DNA of 64,000 nucleotides from Maribacter algarum (ex Lu et al. 2025) (nom. illeg.) (lineage in GTDB: Bacteria > Bacteroidota > Bacteroidia > Flavobacteriales > Flavobacteriaceae). Made by a program: the position numbers and the translations under genes. The stretch is from positions 310,001 to 374,000 of the forward strand of contig CANMAW010000003.1 in the NCBI GenBank assembly GCA_947495915.1, in the 5' to 3' direction. A model generated the notes under the pieces. The model was not told the origin of the DNA, did no database searches, and saw only the letters and a program-made list of their open reading frames with translations. Below, one piece after another: positions 1 to 8,067 of the stretch (its first letter is position 1; each line of letters begins with the position of its first letter).

Positions 1-2335
1 CTGATATATTTTTACTAAAAGCATTAATTCTTCGCACCATTTCAGCGCCCATAGTATTATTGCTTTTCAATGACATACTAGCCTTTAGTTTCGAAAGTGC
101 ATTATTTGCCAGTGCATTCACTTGTGGATGTACTTTCTCTGTTGCCGCTAAATGCATTAAATGATACAAGACCCTAAAATTAATATTTGTTTGCGCCTCA
201 TTTAGATAGGTATCTTTATGACTTTTCATTACCGTGTTCAAGACTAAAGCATCAAAAACCTCTGAAAGACCTATATTTTTTGGGTCAATAGATTTCTGTT
301 GAATTAGCCGTGACACCCGCTCAGGATGCAACAACAAGCCTAAAGTCATATCAGCTGCCGTTTCAGTCGCAGATAATGCATCAAATGAAACCCCAGTCTT
401 TCCTTTTATCGACTCTCTTGTTCTAGCATAACCAAAAGCACGTGGAGGAAATAGATGTAATTTGTTTTTAGGAATTGCGATTACACTGGCGTCTAAAGTT
501 TGTAGTAAACTTTTTAATGCCTTTTCTTGGGTTTCTTTATCTATAACATAAACCGTTTTTTGATTATCTCCTTTCACCGCATAATTATATTCTAAACCTC
601 CTACAAGTTTTGCTACCGCCTCTGTTTGATATCTATGAAAAAAATACAAAGGCACAAAAACATCTTCCAATACAGAATAAGGCTGATTCGATGGAATATT
701 ATCAGCTGAAAAGTTTGCAATCGCCACTTCTCTAATCTTTAGCATATCGTTAAGTTCATCACTAACACTTTTACCATTATCCCATAAATGAGCTAAAACA
801 TGTGCACTACCTCGAGGTCTCGCATCTTGATCTGTGATGAAACGTAAACCGTTCGTGGCTGCCTGCTCAAGTATCTTATTTAATTCTAAAGTTTCGTTTT
901 CATCTTCTGCAAAAGACTCATAAGCATAAGCTACCGATACTTTGTCCCATGCCCCTATCCTATCATCATAGGCATTAGAAAAATCAATGGTGCCGTTTTT
1001 CAACGAAAATTGAGGATGTGGATAATCCATTACTGAAGCCTTACCATTCGTACTCGCTGCGTAGTTATGAGCAAAACCAAGCGTATGACCAATTTCATGC
1101 GCCGATAATTGACGAATTCTTGCAATTGCCATTTCTAACATGGGTTCATGGTTATCATCGCGTTCAGCATATGGCTTGTTCATTAAAGCCTGCGCGATTA
1201 AAAAATCTTGTCGAATTCTTAAACTTCCCAAACTAACATGGCCTTTAATGATTTCGCCTGTTCTAGGGTCTGTAACGCTCGCACCGTAACTCCAACCGCG
1301 AGTTGAACGATGTACCCATTGAATAACATTAAAGCGCACATCAAGCGGATCTGCGTCATCTGGTAATATCTTTACTTGAAAAGCATCCTTATAACCAATA
1401 GCTTCAAATGCTTGATTCCACCACTTACCACCTTCTAGCAAGGCAGATCGAACAGGTTCGGGCGTACCATTATCTAAATAGTAAATGATCGGCTCTATGG
1501 CTTCACTTACTGCCGCAGTTTTGTCTTTCTTTTCTAATCTATGTCTGCGAATAAATCGTTTTAATATAGGAGATTCAACTGGGGTTGCATAATCATAGTA
1601 CATAAAAGGAGAAGCACCAGAGCGAGGATCAAATGCTCTTTTTTTATAACCGTCATCGGGTAATTCTACAAATGAATGGTGTTGAGCAACGGTAACCAAA
1701 CCAGGATTTGGAGTTACTGATCTAATATTTCTACCAGTAGCATCTCCTTTAAAGGTAAGGGTAACATCAAACTCTATATTTTTTGGAAAGGCCTTGGTTC
1801 GTTCTAAGGCCAATGCGCTTTTAGATTTATCGAGTTGATACACGCCTTCTTTAGAACGTTTTAATCGAGCAACAACACCATGAGTGTCTTGCATTAGAAA
1901 ATCTGTAATATCAATTATGTACTTCCCATTAGTTTCATCTTCGATAGGGAAACCTCCTAATACAGACTTTGCAAATGCTTGTTCAACAGATTTTCGTTCT
2001 AACTCATTATTCGTTATGGCTCTAAACCTCAAATTTGGCTGCACCAACAACAACTTATTTCCTGCCTTCTTAAAATAGACCACTTGAGTACTACCAAGTT
2101 GCCCTCTATCTAAACCAATATCGTTACTACCAATACCACTGCTTAACGAGGAGATATATAAAAACCGCTTATTAAGCTCAGTAACCTCTAAATACGTCTT
2201 ATCGGTTTTTATATCATATTGAAAATTAAAAAAGCCTTTATACTTTTTGAAATCTTTGCTCTTTTCTGAGAATTGGGCATTCAGCAAATTCATCGATAAA
2301 AGTAGAAAGAGCAGTGATAAGTAATTGTTTTTCAT
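1..2335 (-). CDS. Secreted zinc-dependent metalloprotease, DUF5117/DUF4953 type (C-terminus outside window)
   Basis: The reverse strand is open from an ATG at 2335 to the window edge, giving 778 residues with no stop, so the C-terminus lies outside. The first 20 or so residues form a signal peptide ending near LLNAQ. Residues 413-423 read HEIGHTLGFAH, the extended zinc-binding HExxHxxGxxH motif of metzincin-like peptidases, and a Met-containing turn (SVMDYPH) follows about 13 residues later. This arrangement and the length fit the large Bacteroidota family annotated as DUF5117/DUF4953 zinc-dependent metalloproteases. It probably acts in the periplasm or outside the cell; the substrate is unknown. 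An in-frame ATG at 2350 would add five residues and is an equally legal start. I am confident of the enzyme class and less so of the subfamily name. Confidence 0.88.
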   Translation of the reverse strand, partial: MKNNYLSLLFLLLSMNLLNAQFSEKSKDFKKYKGFFNFQYDIKTDKTYLEVTELNKRFLYISSLSSGIGSNDIGLDRGQLGSTQVVYFKKAGNKLLLVQPNLRFRAITNNELERKSVEQAFAKSVLGGFPIEDETNGKYIIDITDFLMQDTHGVVARLKRSKEGVYQLDKSKSALALERTKAFPKNIEFDVTLTFKGDATGRNIRSVTPNPGLVTVAQHHSFVELPDDGYKKRAFDPRSGASPFMYYDYATPVESPILKRFIRRHRLEKKDKTAAVSEAIEPIIYYLDNGTPEPVRSALLEGGKWWNQAFEAIGYKDAFQVKILPDDADPLDVRFNVIQWVHRSTRGWSYGASVTDPRTGEIIKGHVSLGSLRIRQDFLIAQALMNKPYAERDDNHEPMLEMAIARIRQLSAHEIGHTLGFAHNYAASTNGKASVMDYPHPQFSLKNGTIDFSNAYDDRIGAWDKVSVAYAYESFAEDENETLELNKILEQAATNGLRFITDQDARPRGSAHVLAHLWDNGKSVSDELNDMLKIREVAIANFSADNIPSNQPYSVLEDVFVPLYFFHRYQTEAVAKLVGGLEYNYAVKGDNQKTVYVIDKETQEKALKSLLQTLDASVIAIPKNKLHLFPPRAFGYARTRESIKGKTGVSFDALSATETAADMTLGLLLHPERVSRLIQQKSIDPKNIGLSEVFDALVLNTVMKSHKDTYLNEAQTNINFRVLYHLMHLAATEKVHPQVNALANNALSKLKASMSLKSNNTMGAEMVRRINAFSKNIS

Positions 2336-2539
2336 AATTCGTAGTTCCATAATTAGTCCGCTTTAAATGTAATTAAAATCAAGTAATATATACGAATTCT
2401 CAATATTTGATCTGATTTTCCCATATTGATAAATGCACGTGCTCTAACTAGCAAAACCATAATTAAGAATTGCCATTATTATCACATTCTCATAGGTAAA
2501 AGCCTTGAAATCAAGTATATTCTTAACAAACAAAATATC

Positions 2540-4003
2540 ATGAATAGTTTAAAAAATCAGATGTTTTCATCTTACCAATTAAACCATGATTTATATGATG
2601 AAATTTTCGAAGACCACGGTAAGATAAAAGAAGTCTACAAAAAGCTCTTCGACATTTACGGCGAGCACTCCATCAGAGACTATGTTAACCTTAATGAGAA
2701 AGCAAAATCTTCCTTTTTTAATCAGGGCATCACTTTTCAGGTCTATGACAAAGAGAAAACACATGAAAAAATTTTCCCTTTTGATTTGTTTCCTAGAATC
2801 ATAGATCCAAAAGAATGGAAAATCATTGAAAAAGGATCGGTGCAGCGAAGCAAAGCTTTAAATCTATTTCTATGGGATATTTATCACGATAAGAATATCA
2901 TAAAGCAAGGAATTATTCCGATGGAGCTTATAAGTTCTTCTGCAAATTATCTTGACCAAATGAATGGTATTGATCCTGCGGGTGGCATATACAATCACAT
3001 TTCAGGTACTGATATTATCAAACATAATGATGGAAAATATTACGTATTAGAAGATAATATTCGCTGCCCGTCAGGTGTAAGTTATGTTATTTGCAATAGA
3101 ACCGCTTTAAAACGAGCCCTATTTGGTGTATTTAACCATTACAAAGCATGCTCTGTGACAAATTATGCAGAAAATTTATTAGACCTATTAGAAACGGTGA
3201 AACCCAATGGCGTAGATATACCCAACGTTGTAGTTATTACTCCTGGTATGTATAATTCCGCTTTTTACGAACATTCATACTTGGCGAAAACTATGGGTGT
3301 TGAGTTAGTTGAAGGTCGCGATCTTTTTGTAGAGAATGATTTTGTGTACATGAAAACCATACGCGGACCTGAAAAAGTAGATATTATTTACCGCCGTGTT
3401 GATGACGCCTATTTAGACCCTTTAGAATTTAACCCTAATTCTACACTTGGCGTTCCCGGACTCTTTGCTGCTTACAAGAAAGGTAATGTTACACTGGCAA
3501 ATGCACCGGGTACCGGTGTAGCTGATGACAAAGCGGTTTACACATATATGCCTGAGATTATAAAGTACTATCTCGGTGAAGAGCCAATTCTAAATAACGT
3601 GCACACGTATCATTGTAGTAGACCCAACGAACTGAAATACGTGCTTGATCACATACAAGATTTGGTTATAAAACCAGTAGACGAAGCTGGCGGTTATGGT
3701 ATTTCAATAGGCAATAGACTAGGTAAAGACGAAATTTCACTTGTTAAAAAACAACTTCAGGCAAACCCTAGAAAGTATGTCGCTCAGCCCATAATGTCAT
3801 TGTCAGTGCACCCCACTTACATTGATAAAAGCGAATCATTTGAGCAACGTCATGTTGACCTTCGCACCTTTACTGTTTTGGGTAAGGATAAAGAATTTGT
3901 TTTAAAAGGAGGCCTCACTCGAGTGGCACTTCAAAAAGGCAATCTCATCGTCAATTCTTCGCAAGGCGGAGGTTCAAAAGACACTTGGGTTCTAAAAAAA
4001 TAA
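2540..4003 (+). CDS. Circularly permuted ATP-grasp type 2 protein
   Basis: This 487-residue protein belongs to the circularly permuted ATP-grasp group (DUF404/DUF407). Family hallmarks visible are EDNIRCPSGVSY near residues 170-182, a DEAGGYG glycine-rich stretch near 381, HVDLRTFTV near 438 and a C-terminal GGLTRVAL segment. ATP-grasp enzymes join a carboxylate to an amine using ATP, so a peptide- or amide-forming role is expected; the substrate is unknown. The frame is open upstream to 2426, but those 38 residues do not resemble the family. ATG 2540 gives the usual length, and ATG 2561 is a less likely alternative. It is first in a tight same-strand run with the alpha-E gene (9 bases downstream) and the transglutaminase gene. 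That trio recurs in many bacteria. Confidence 0.9.
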   Translation: MNSLKNQMFSSYQLNHDLYDEIFEDHGKIKEVYKKLFDIYGEHSIRDYVNLNEKAKSSFFNQGITFQVYDKEKTHEKIFPFDLFPRIIDPKEWKIIEKGSVQRSKALNLFLWDIYHDKNIIKQGIIPMELISSSANYLDQMNGIDPAGGIYNHISGTDIIKHNDGKYYVLEDNIRCPSGVSYVICNRTALKRALFGVFNHYKACSVTNYAENLLDLLETVKPNGVDIPNVVVITPGMYNSAFYEHSYLAKTMGVELVEGRDLFVENDFVYMKTIRGPEKVDIIYRRVDDAYLDPLEFNPNSTLGVPGLFAAYKKGNVTLANAPGTGVADDKAVYTYMPEIIKYYLGEEPILNNVHTYHCSRPNELKYVLDHIQDLVIKPVDEAGGYGISIGNRLGKDEISLVKKQLQANPRKYVAQPIMSLSVHPTYIDKSESFEQRHVDLRTFTVLGKDKEFVLKGGLTRVALQKGNLIVNSSQGGGSKDTWVLKK

Positions 4004-4012
4004 ATACACTAT

Positions 4013-4957
4013 ATGCTAGCAAGAGTAGCCAACAATTTATATTGGATGGGACGTTACATTGAGCGTTCTGAACATATTGCAAGATTTTTAAATGTCAATT
4101 ACTTTTCTTCGTTAGATGCACCAAATGCTAGATCACAAGATCGACAATTCGTATTGCGTTCTATGTTATTCATGGTAGGCGAACCCGTTGGTGAAGATGT
4201 GGTTTTAGAAGAAGATGAGGTACTTTATAAGATAGGATTAGACGCCGACTTTATCTTTTCTATACGCAACAACGTAAAACAAGCTCGTGAAAATGCGAAT
4301 AGTGCCAGAGACTTAATATCTACTGAACTCTACGAAGCTATTAATAAGTTTTATCATTTTGTATTGAATTATGATCGAGAAGCTTTTTTGAAAAACGGTC
4401 TGCACGATTTTACAGTCAATGTTGCTGAAATGACTTCGGTTTTACGTGGTAAAATTCGAGGCACTTTATTACACGACAGTCTTTATGCCATCATTCTTAT
4501 GGGTGTCAACATTGAACGAGCCACTCAAATAATTAGAATTATTAATACCAAATATCAAGATGCCATGAATGCTCAGGGTAGTTACGGTGATAAATTCGGA
4601 AATAGCTTTGAATGGACTACTTTACTAAAATGTGCCGAGTCTTATGACATGATGCGACGTTTTTACAAGAAGACCCCCATTAGCATCACAACACTCGAGT
4701 TTTTAATTCTGAATCCGAATTGTCCGAGGTCTATTATGAACAGTTTAAATCAAGTGTATCGGCATATTAAAGTACTTGACCCTAGCAAGGCTTATAATAA
4801 AAATTCAACAGCATTTTTAGTTGGTAAGGTGCGCGCAGAATACCAATACAAGTATATTGAAGAGATTGAACAAGATGTACAACTATTTATAGAGCAAATA
4901 CTAAATAGCCTTTCAGAAATTAGTAAAAAAATGGAAAGTGAATTTTTCAATTATTAA
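4013..4957 (+). CDS. Alpha-E domain protein (DUF403)
   Basis: A 314-residue, mostly helical protein. Its N-terminus, MLARVANNLYWMGRYIERSE, is the signature of the alpha-E (DUF403) family, and the length is normal for a stand-alone member. The biochemical function is not established. The domain is nearly always encoded beside, or fused to, a circularly permuted ATP-grasp protein and is thought to work with it in making a peptide-like product or modification. It starts 9 bases after the ATP-grasp stop and ends 26 bases before the transglutaminase start, so the three are very likely one transcript. There is no signal peptide or membrane segment, so a cytoplasmic location is expected. Confidence 0.9.
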   Translation: MLARVANNLYWMGRYIERSEHIARFLNVNYFSSLDAPNARSQDRQFVLRSMLFMVGEPVGEDVVLEEDEVLYKIGLDADFIFSIRNNVKQARENANSARDLISTELYEAINKFYHFVLNYDREAFLKNGLHDFTVNVAEMTSVLRGKIRGTLLHDSLYAIILMGVNIERATQIIRIINTKYQDAMNAQGSYGDKFGNSFEWTTLLKCAESYDMMRRFYKKTPISITTLEFLILNPNCPRSIMNSLNQVYRHIKVLDPSKAYNKNSTAFLVGKVRAEYQYKYIEEIEQDVQLFIEQILNSLSEISKKMESEFFNY

Positions 4958-4983
4958 ACCAAATCAATAGAATACCTTAGCAT

Positions 4984-5844
4984 ATGTCACGTGAATACTC
5001 AATTACCTACACAGCCGAAAACACCTATGAACATGCGGTGAATGACGCACATTGGCAATTTTTAATTATCCCTGAGCAAAATAATTCTCAAGATTTTATA
5101 GGAGTTACTTTTGAAAACTCATTAAATGCCATGATTGAATACTCTATTAACGGGTATGGCTTTAAAACAATTCGAATACATCCGAAAATCAACTTTCATA
5201 AAATTACCTTTACCGCATCATTTCAATTGATAAAGAAAGACATCAACCCATTTAGTTTTGATCCAGATCCTGATATTTCAAAATCATATTCCACCATTGA
5301 TGAATTAAATTTTAAAGTTGATTTTGATTCCTTCCTCAGAATTACACATTTTACAACGTTACCTAAATCAAACACTCCACTTTTTTCCTTTGATACATCA
5401 AATTCGATATTTGAAAACTTAAAAGCCTTAAATGAATGGACGTTCATGCATATCTATTTTAAGGCCAATGTAACTGATGTCGAAACCACTTTAGATGAAA
5501 TTATTGAAAAGCGACATGGTGTTTGTCAAGATTTTACACATCTTTTCTGTGCTTTAGCTCGAGAAAATGGTATACCAACGAGATATGTTTCTGGCTATCT
5601 ACATCAAGGCAATGGTTATTTTGGAGATTCTCAAATGCACGCTTGGGCAGAAGCCTATGTTCCCACCATTGGTTGGATTGGTTTTGACCCTACCAACAAT
5701 CTCATGGCGAATACGAATCATATCAAAGTAGCGCATGGTAAAGACTATAAAGATTGTGCTCCGCTAAAAGGTGTGCTCTATACTACGGGAAGAAATGAGA
5801 CCAAACATACTGTCAAAGTTGCGAGTCAACAACAGCAGCAATAA
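4984..5844 (+). CDS. Transglutaminase-like cysteine protease family protein
   Basis: A 286-residue protein with an N-terminal beta-rich bacterial transglutaminase N-domain (about residues 1-150) followed by a transglutaminase core. The catalytic triad is visible: Cys181 in HGVCQDF, His219 in QMHAWAEAY and Asp235 in GFDPTNN. No signal peptide is seen, so it is probably cytoplasmic. Bacterial members of this type more often act as peptidases or amidases than as cross-linkers. Third gene of the ATP-grasp/alpha-E/transglutaminase cassette, where it is expected to trim or hydrolyse the amide bonds made by the ATP-grasp partner (inference from known context). The C-terminus ends in a short glutamine run. 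It is followed by prfB on the same strand after a 65-base gap that carries a promoter-like box, so the cassette probably ends here. Confidence 0.88.
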   Translation: MSREYSITYTAENTYEHAVNDAHWQFLIIPEQNNSQDFIGVTFENSLNAMIEYSINGYGFKTIRIHPKINFHKITFTASFQLIKKDINPFSFDPDPDISKSYSTIDELNFKVDFDSFLRITHFTTLPKSNTPLFSFDTSNSIFENLKALNEWTFMHIYFKANVTDVETTLDEIIEKRHGVCQDFTHLFCALARENGIPTRYVSGYLHQGNGYFGDSQMHAWAEAYVPTIGWIGFDPTNNLMANTNHIKVAHGKDYKDCAPLKGVLYTTGRNETKHTVKVASQQQQQ

Positions 5845-5885
5845 AATAGCCCACGTTTTGCAATAGCGGTACGTAAAAAGAATCT

Positions 5886-5893
5886 TATTTTTG
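5886..5893 (+). promoter_or_regulatory. Candidate -7 box upstream of prfB
   Basis: The bases are an exact match to the Bacteroidota -7 consensus TAnnTTTG and lie 16 bases upstream of the prfB ATG. A TTTG at 5857-5860 could serve as the -33 box, but the 25-base spacing is longer than usual. Seen by eye only. Confidence 0.4.
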
Positions 5894-5909
5894 CACAAAA
5901 CAATCTTGA

Positions 5910-7014
5910 ATGACAATTACTACAGACCTCTACAATGGTCTTTTAGATCGCCTTGGTGCGTTAAGGAGGTATCTTTGACGTTGATGCAAAACTAATCGAA
6001 ATAGAAAATGAGCAAGAAAAAACTTTAGCTCCTGATTTTTGGGATAATCCGCAAGAAGCTCAGGCCCATATGAAATTTATACAATCAAAAAAACAATGGG
6101 TTGATGATTTCAATATAGCGAAAACACTAGTAGGCGACCTTGAAGTTTTACTTGAATTTCAACAAGAAGGAGATGTTACCGAACACGAAGTTGAAGTACA
6201 TTATGAAAAAACGGTAAACCATCTAGAAAAACTAGAGTTTAAAAACATGCTTTCAGAAGAAGGAGACGAACTACCCGCGGTGTTACAAATAACTGCTGGT
6301 GCGGGTGGTACTGAAAGCTGTGACTGGGCTGCTATGTTAATGCGCATGTATATGATGTGGTGCGAAAAAAATGGTTATAAGGTTAAAGAACTTAATTACC
6401 AAGAAGGCGATGTTGCAGGAATCAAAACGGTAACTCTAGAAATAGATGGTGACTTTGCCTTCGGATGGCTGAAAGGTGAAAATGGCGTGCATCGTTTGGT
6501 ACGCATCTCTCCTTTTGACAGTAATGCCAAAAGACATACTTCTTTTGTATCGGTTTATGTTTATCCATTGGTTGATGATAGTATAGAAGTTGATGTAAAT
6601 CCTGCTGATATTACTATTACTACTGCCCGATCTAGCGGCGCTGGTGGGCAGAATGTAAACAAGGTTGAAACAAAGGTGCAGTTGGTTCACCATCCTACAG
6701 GCATACAAATTTCCTGTTCAGACTCCAGAAGTCAACATGACAATAGAGCTACGGCGATGAAAATGCTAAAGTCTCAATTGTATGAAATTGAATTGCGAAA
6801 AAAAATGGAAGCTCGCCAAGAAATAGAATCTTCAAAAATGGCCATTGAATGGGGGTCGCAAATAAGAAACTATGTAATGCATCCTTATAAATTAGTTAAA
6901 GATGTTCGAACTGCCGAAGAAACCGGAAACGTTGATGCGGTGATGAATGGTGATATTGACCGCTTCTTAAAAGCCTATTTAATGGCAATGGGTCAAAAAG
7001 AAAATGAAGAATAA
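5910..7014 (+). CDS. prfB: Peptide chain release factor 2, with programmed +1 frameshift
   Basis: Release factor 2 recognises UGA and UAA in the ribosomal A site and triggers peptide release. Translation starts at ATG 5910, runs 22 codons to an in-frame TGA at 5976-5978, then continues in the +1 frame (skipping T5976) to the stop at 7014, giving 367 residues, normal for RF2. The frame before TGA reads LRRYL and the one after reads [10 protein letters not shown], which matches the family when joined. The stop-codon-recognition tripeptide SPF is at residues 200-202 and the peptidyl-transferase GGQ motif at 245-247. This is autoregulation, not a broken gene: when RF2 is scarce the ribosome pauses at UGA and shifts. 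A naive gene call would start at 6070 and lose the N-terminal 53 residues. Confidence 0.97.
5964..5979 (+). promoter_or_regulatory. prfB programmed +1 frameshift signal
   Basis: An AGGAGG internal Shine-Dalgarno-like element (5964-5969) is followed by TAT, the slippery CTT codon (5973-5975) and TGA C (5976-5979). This matches the classic bacterial RF2 arrangement: the three-base spacing between the SD-like element and CTT, the weak UGA-C stop context and the CUU-to-UUU slip are all intact. The element is striking in a lineage that seldom uses Shine-Dalgarno sequences for initiation. Confidence 0.95.
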
Positions 7015-7066
7015 CACACTTATTGTAGTAACGGTTTTTATTGTTAAGTTTTAAAAATTATTGAAA

Positions 7067-7411
7067 ATGATTAAAATATACCATAACCCACGATGCAGAA
7101 AATCACGAGAGGGACTAACATTACTTGAAAATTCTGAAAAGGATTTTGAAGTCATTAAGTATTTGGAAGAAATTCCTTCAAAAGAAGAACTACGTTCTAT
7201 TATTACTTGCCTTGGCATTACTCCTGAAAACCTAGTTCGCAAAAACGAAGCCATTTGGAAAGAAAATTATCGTGGCCGATTACTTTCTGATGAGGAAGTT
7301 TTAGATGCAATGATCAAACATCCAAAACTTATCGAACGGCCTATTGTGGTTAATGGGAATAAAGCGGTAATTGGCAGACCTCTTGAAAACATTGAATCTA
7401 TCATTAAATAA
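7067..7411 (+). CDS. ArsC/Spx-family thioredoxin-fold protein (arsenate reductase-like)
   Basis: A 114-residue protein of the ArsC family. The N-terminus MIKIYHNPRCRKSR carries the redox cysteine at position 10 in the NPxCxxSR context of glutaredoxin-dependent arsenate reductases, and the conserved ERPIVV arginine segment lies near residue 93. The family also includes proteins with no demonstrated arsenate activity (YffB-like), so the substrate is uncertain. No arsenic efflux or ArsR regulator gene is nearby, which argues against a dedicated resistance operon. A TTG six bases upstream (7061) is in frame, but ATG 7067 is the better start. It lies 52 bases after prfB on the same strand. Confidence 0.82.
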   Translation: MIKIYHNPRCRKSREGLTLLENSEKDFEVIKYLEEIPSKEELRSIITCLGITPENLVRKNEAIWKENYRGRLLSDEEVLDAMIKHPKLIERPIVVNGNKAVIGRPLENIESIIK

Positions 7412-7474
7412 TGATAATAAATTCTATGTTTTTAGGAATTGGTACATTTGTTGTAGTTTGCTTTTAACAAACTT

Positions 7475-7492
7475 TTAACCTTAACAGGTTAA
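7475..7492. other. Inverted repeat upstream of the Gly-Tyr-rich protein gene
   Basis: TTAACC and GGTTAA arms of six bases flank a six-base spacer, 40 bases upstream of the ATG at 7533. There is no T-tract on either side, so it is not a classical terminator. It could be an operator or a leader hairpin for the two-gene unit downstream; this is speculation. Confidence 0.3.
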
Positions 7493-7532
7493 ACCCTCAT
7501 CTAATTTTAGAATCAATACTAAGTCGAGAACT

Positions 7533-8066
7533 ATGAAAACTCACATCAAACAATTAATTGTACTGTTTATTTTTTTATTAGGCGCTTCAGAATTACAAGC
7601 ACAATATGGATATGGCGGCGGTGGATACGGATATGGTGGTTACGGAGGCCGAGGCGGTTATGGCAGAGGTAGATCTGCAATTCCGCAAGCTGGAGCCGAT
7701 ACGACGCCTAAAGCGCCAGAACCTAAAACTGCAGCTGAAATAGTTGATGCTGAAATGCCTGCTATTGCTGAGACTTTGGGCTTAGATGAATTTGAAACAG
7801 CGGTGTTAAGTACTACTTTAAAAAAGTATGTTCAAGAACGAATTGAATTACAAATCTTAAAACTCTCACCAGATAAAATGAGAGAAGCTTATGAAAAGAT
7901 TACAATTCGACAAGATGAAGATTTAAAAGCTGGTTTACCTCTTGATAAATATGAGGCATTTGTACAAATGCAAAAAGATGGCGTTGCCAAGATGAAAAAA
8001 GAGTACAAAAAAGAACAAAAGCGTAACAAAAAGAAGAAAAAGAAAAAACCAAAACCTATAGAATAA
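7533..8066 (+). CDS. Secreted protein with Gly-Tyr-rich N-terminus and Lys-rich C-terminus, unknown function
   Basis: I do not recognise this 177-residue protein. A signal peptide (about 1-24, ending LQAQ) is followed by a low-complexity Gly/Tyr/Arg stretch (25-48), a Pro/Thr linker (51-66), a helical charged region (67-150) and a strongly basic tail (153-174) that contains seven lysines in a row. It is one base away from the TonB-dependent receptor that follows, so the two are almost certainly co-transcribed and probably work together in the envelope. The glycine-rich start resembles the Gln/Gly/Pro-rich start of that receptor. The basic tail could bind an anionic polymer such as LPS, DNA or polyphosphate, but nothing in the sequence proves it. 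Confidence 0.8.
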   Translation: MKTHIKQLIVLFIFLLGASELQAQYGYGGGGYGYGGYGGRGGYGRGRSAIPQAGADTTPKAPEPKTAAEIVDAEMPAIAETLGLDEFETAVLSTTLKKYVQERIELQILKLSPDKMREAYEKITIRQDEDLKAGLPLDKYEAFVQMQKDGVAKMKKEYKKEQKRNKKKKKKKPKPIE

Positions 8067-8067
8067 T

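Noticed and set aside
2426-2539. Upstream extension of the ATP-grasp protein to 2426
   Set aside because: The extra 38 residues do not look like the family N-terminus, and ATG 2540 gives the normal length.
5910-6069. prfB appears to be broken by an in-frame TGA
   Set aside because: The stop lies inside the complete RF2 frameshift signal, and the joined frames give a full-length protein, so it is regulation rather than a mutation.
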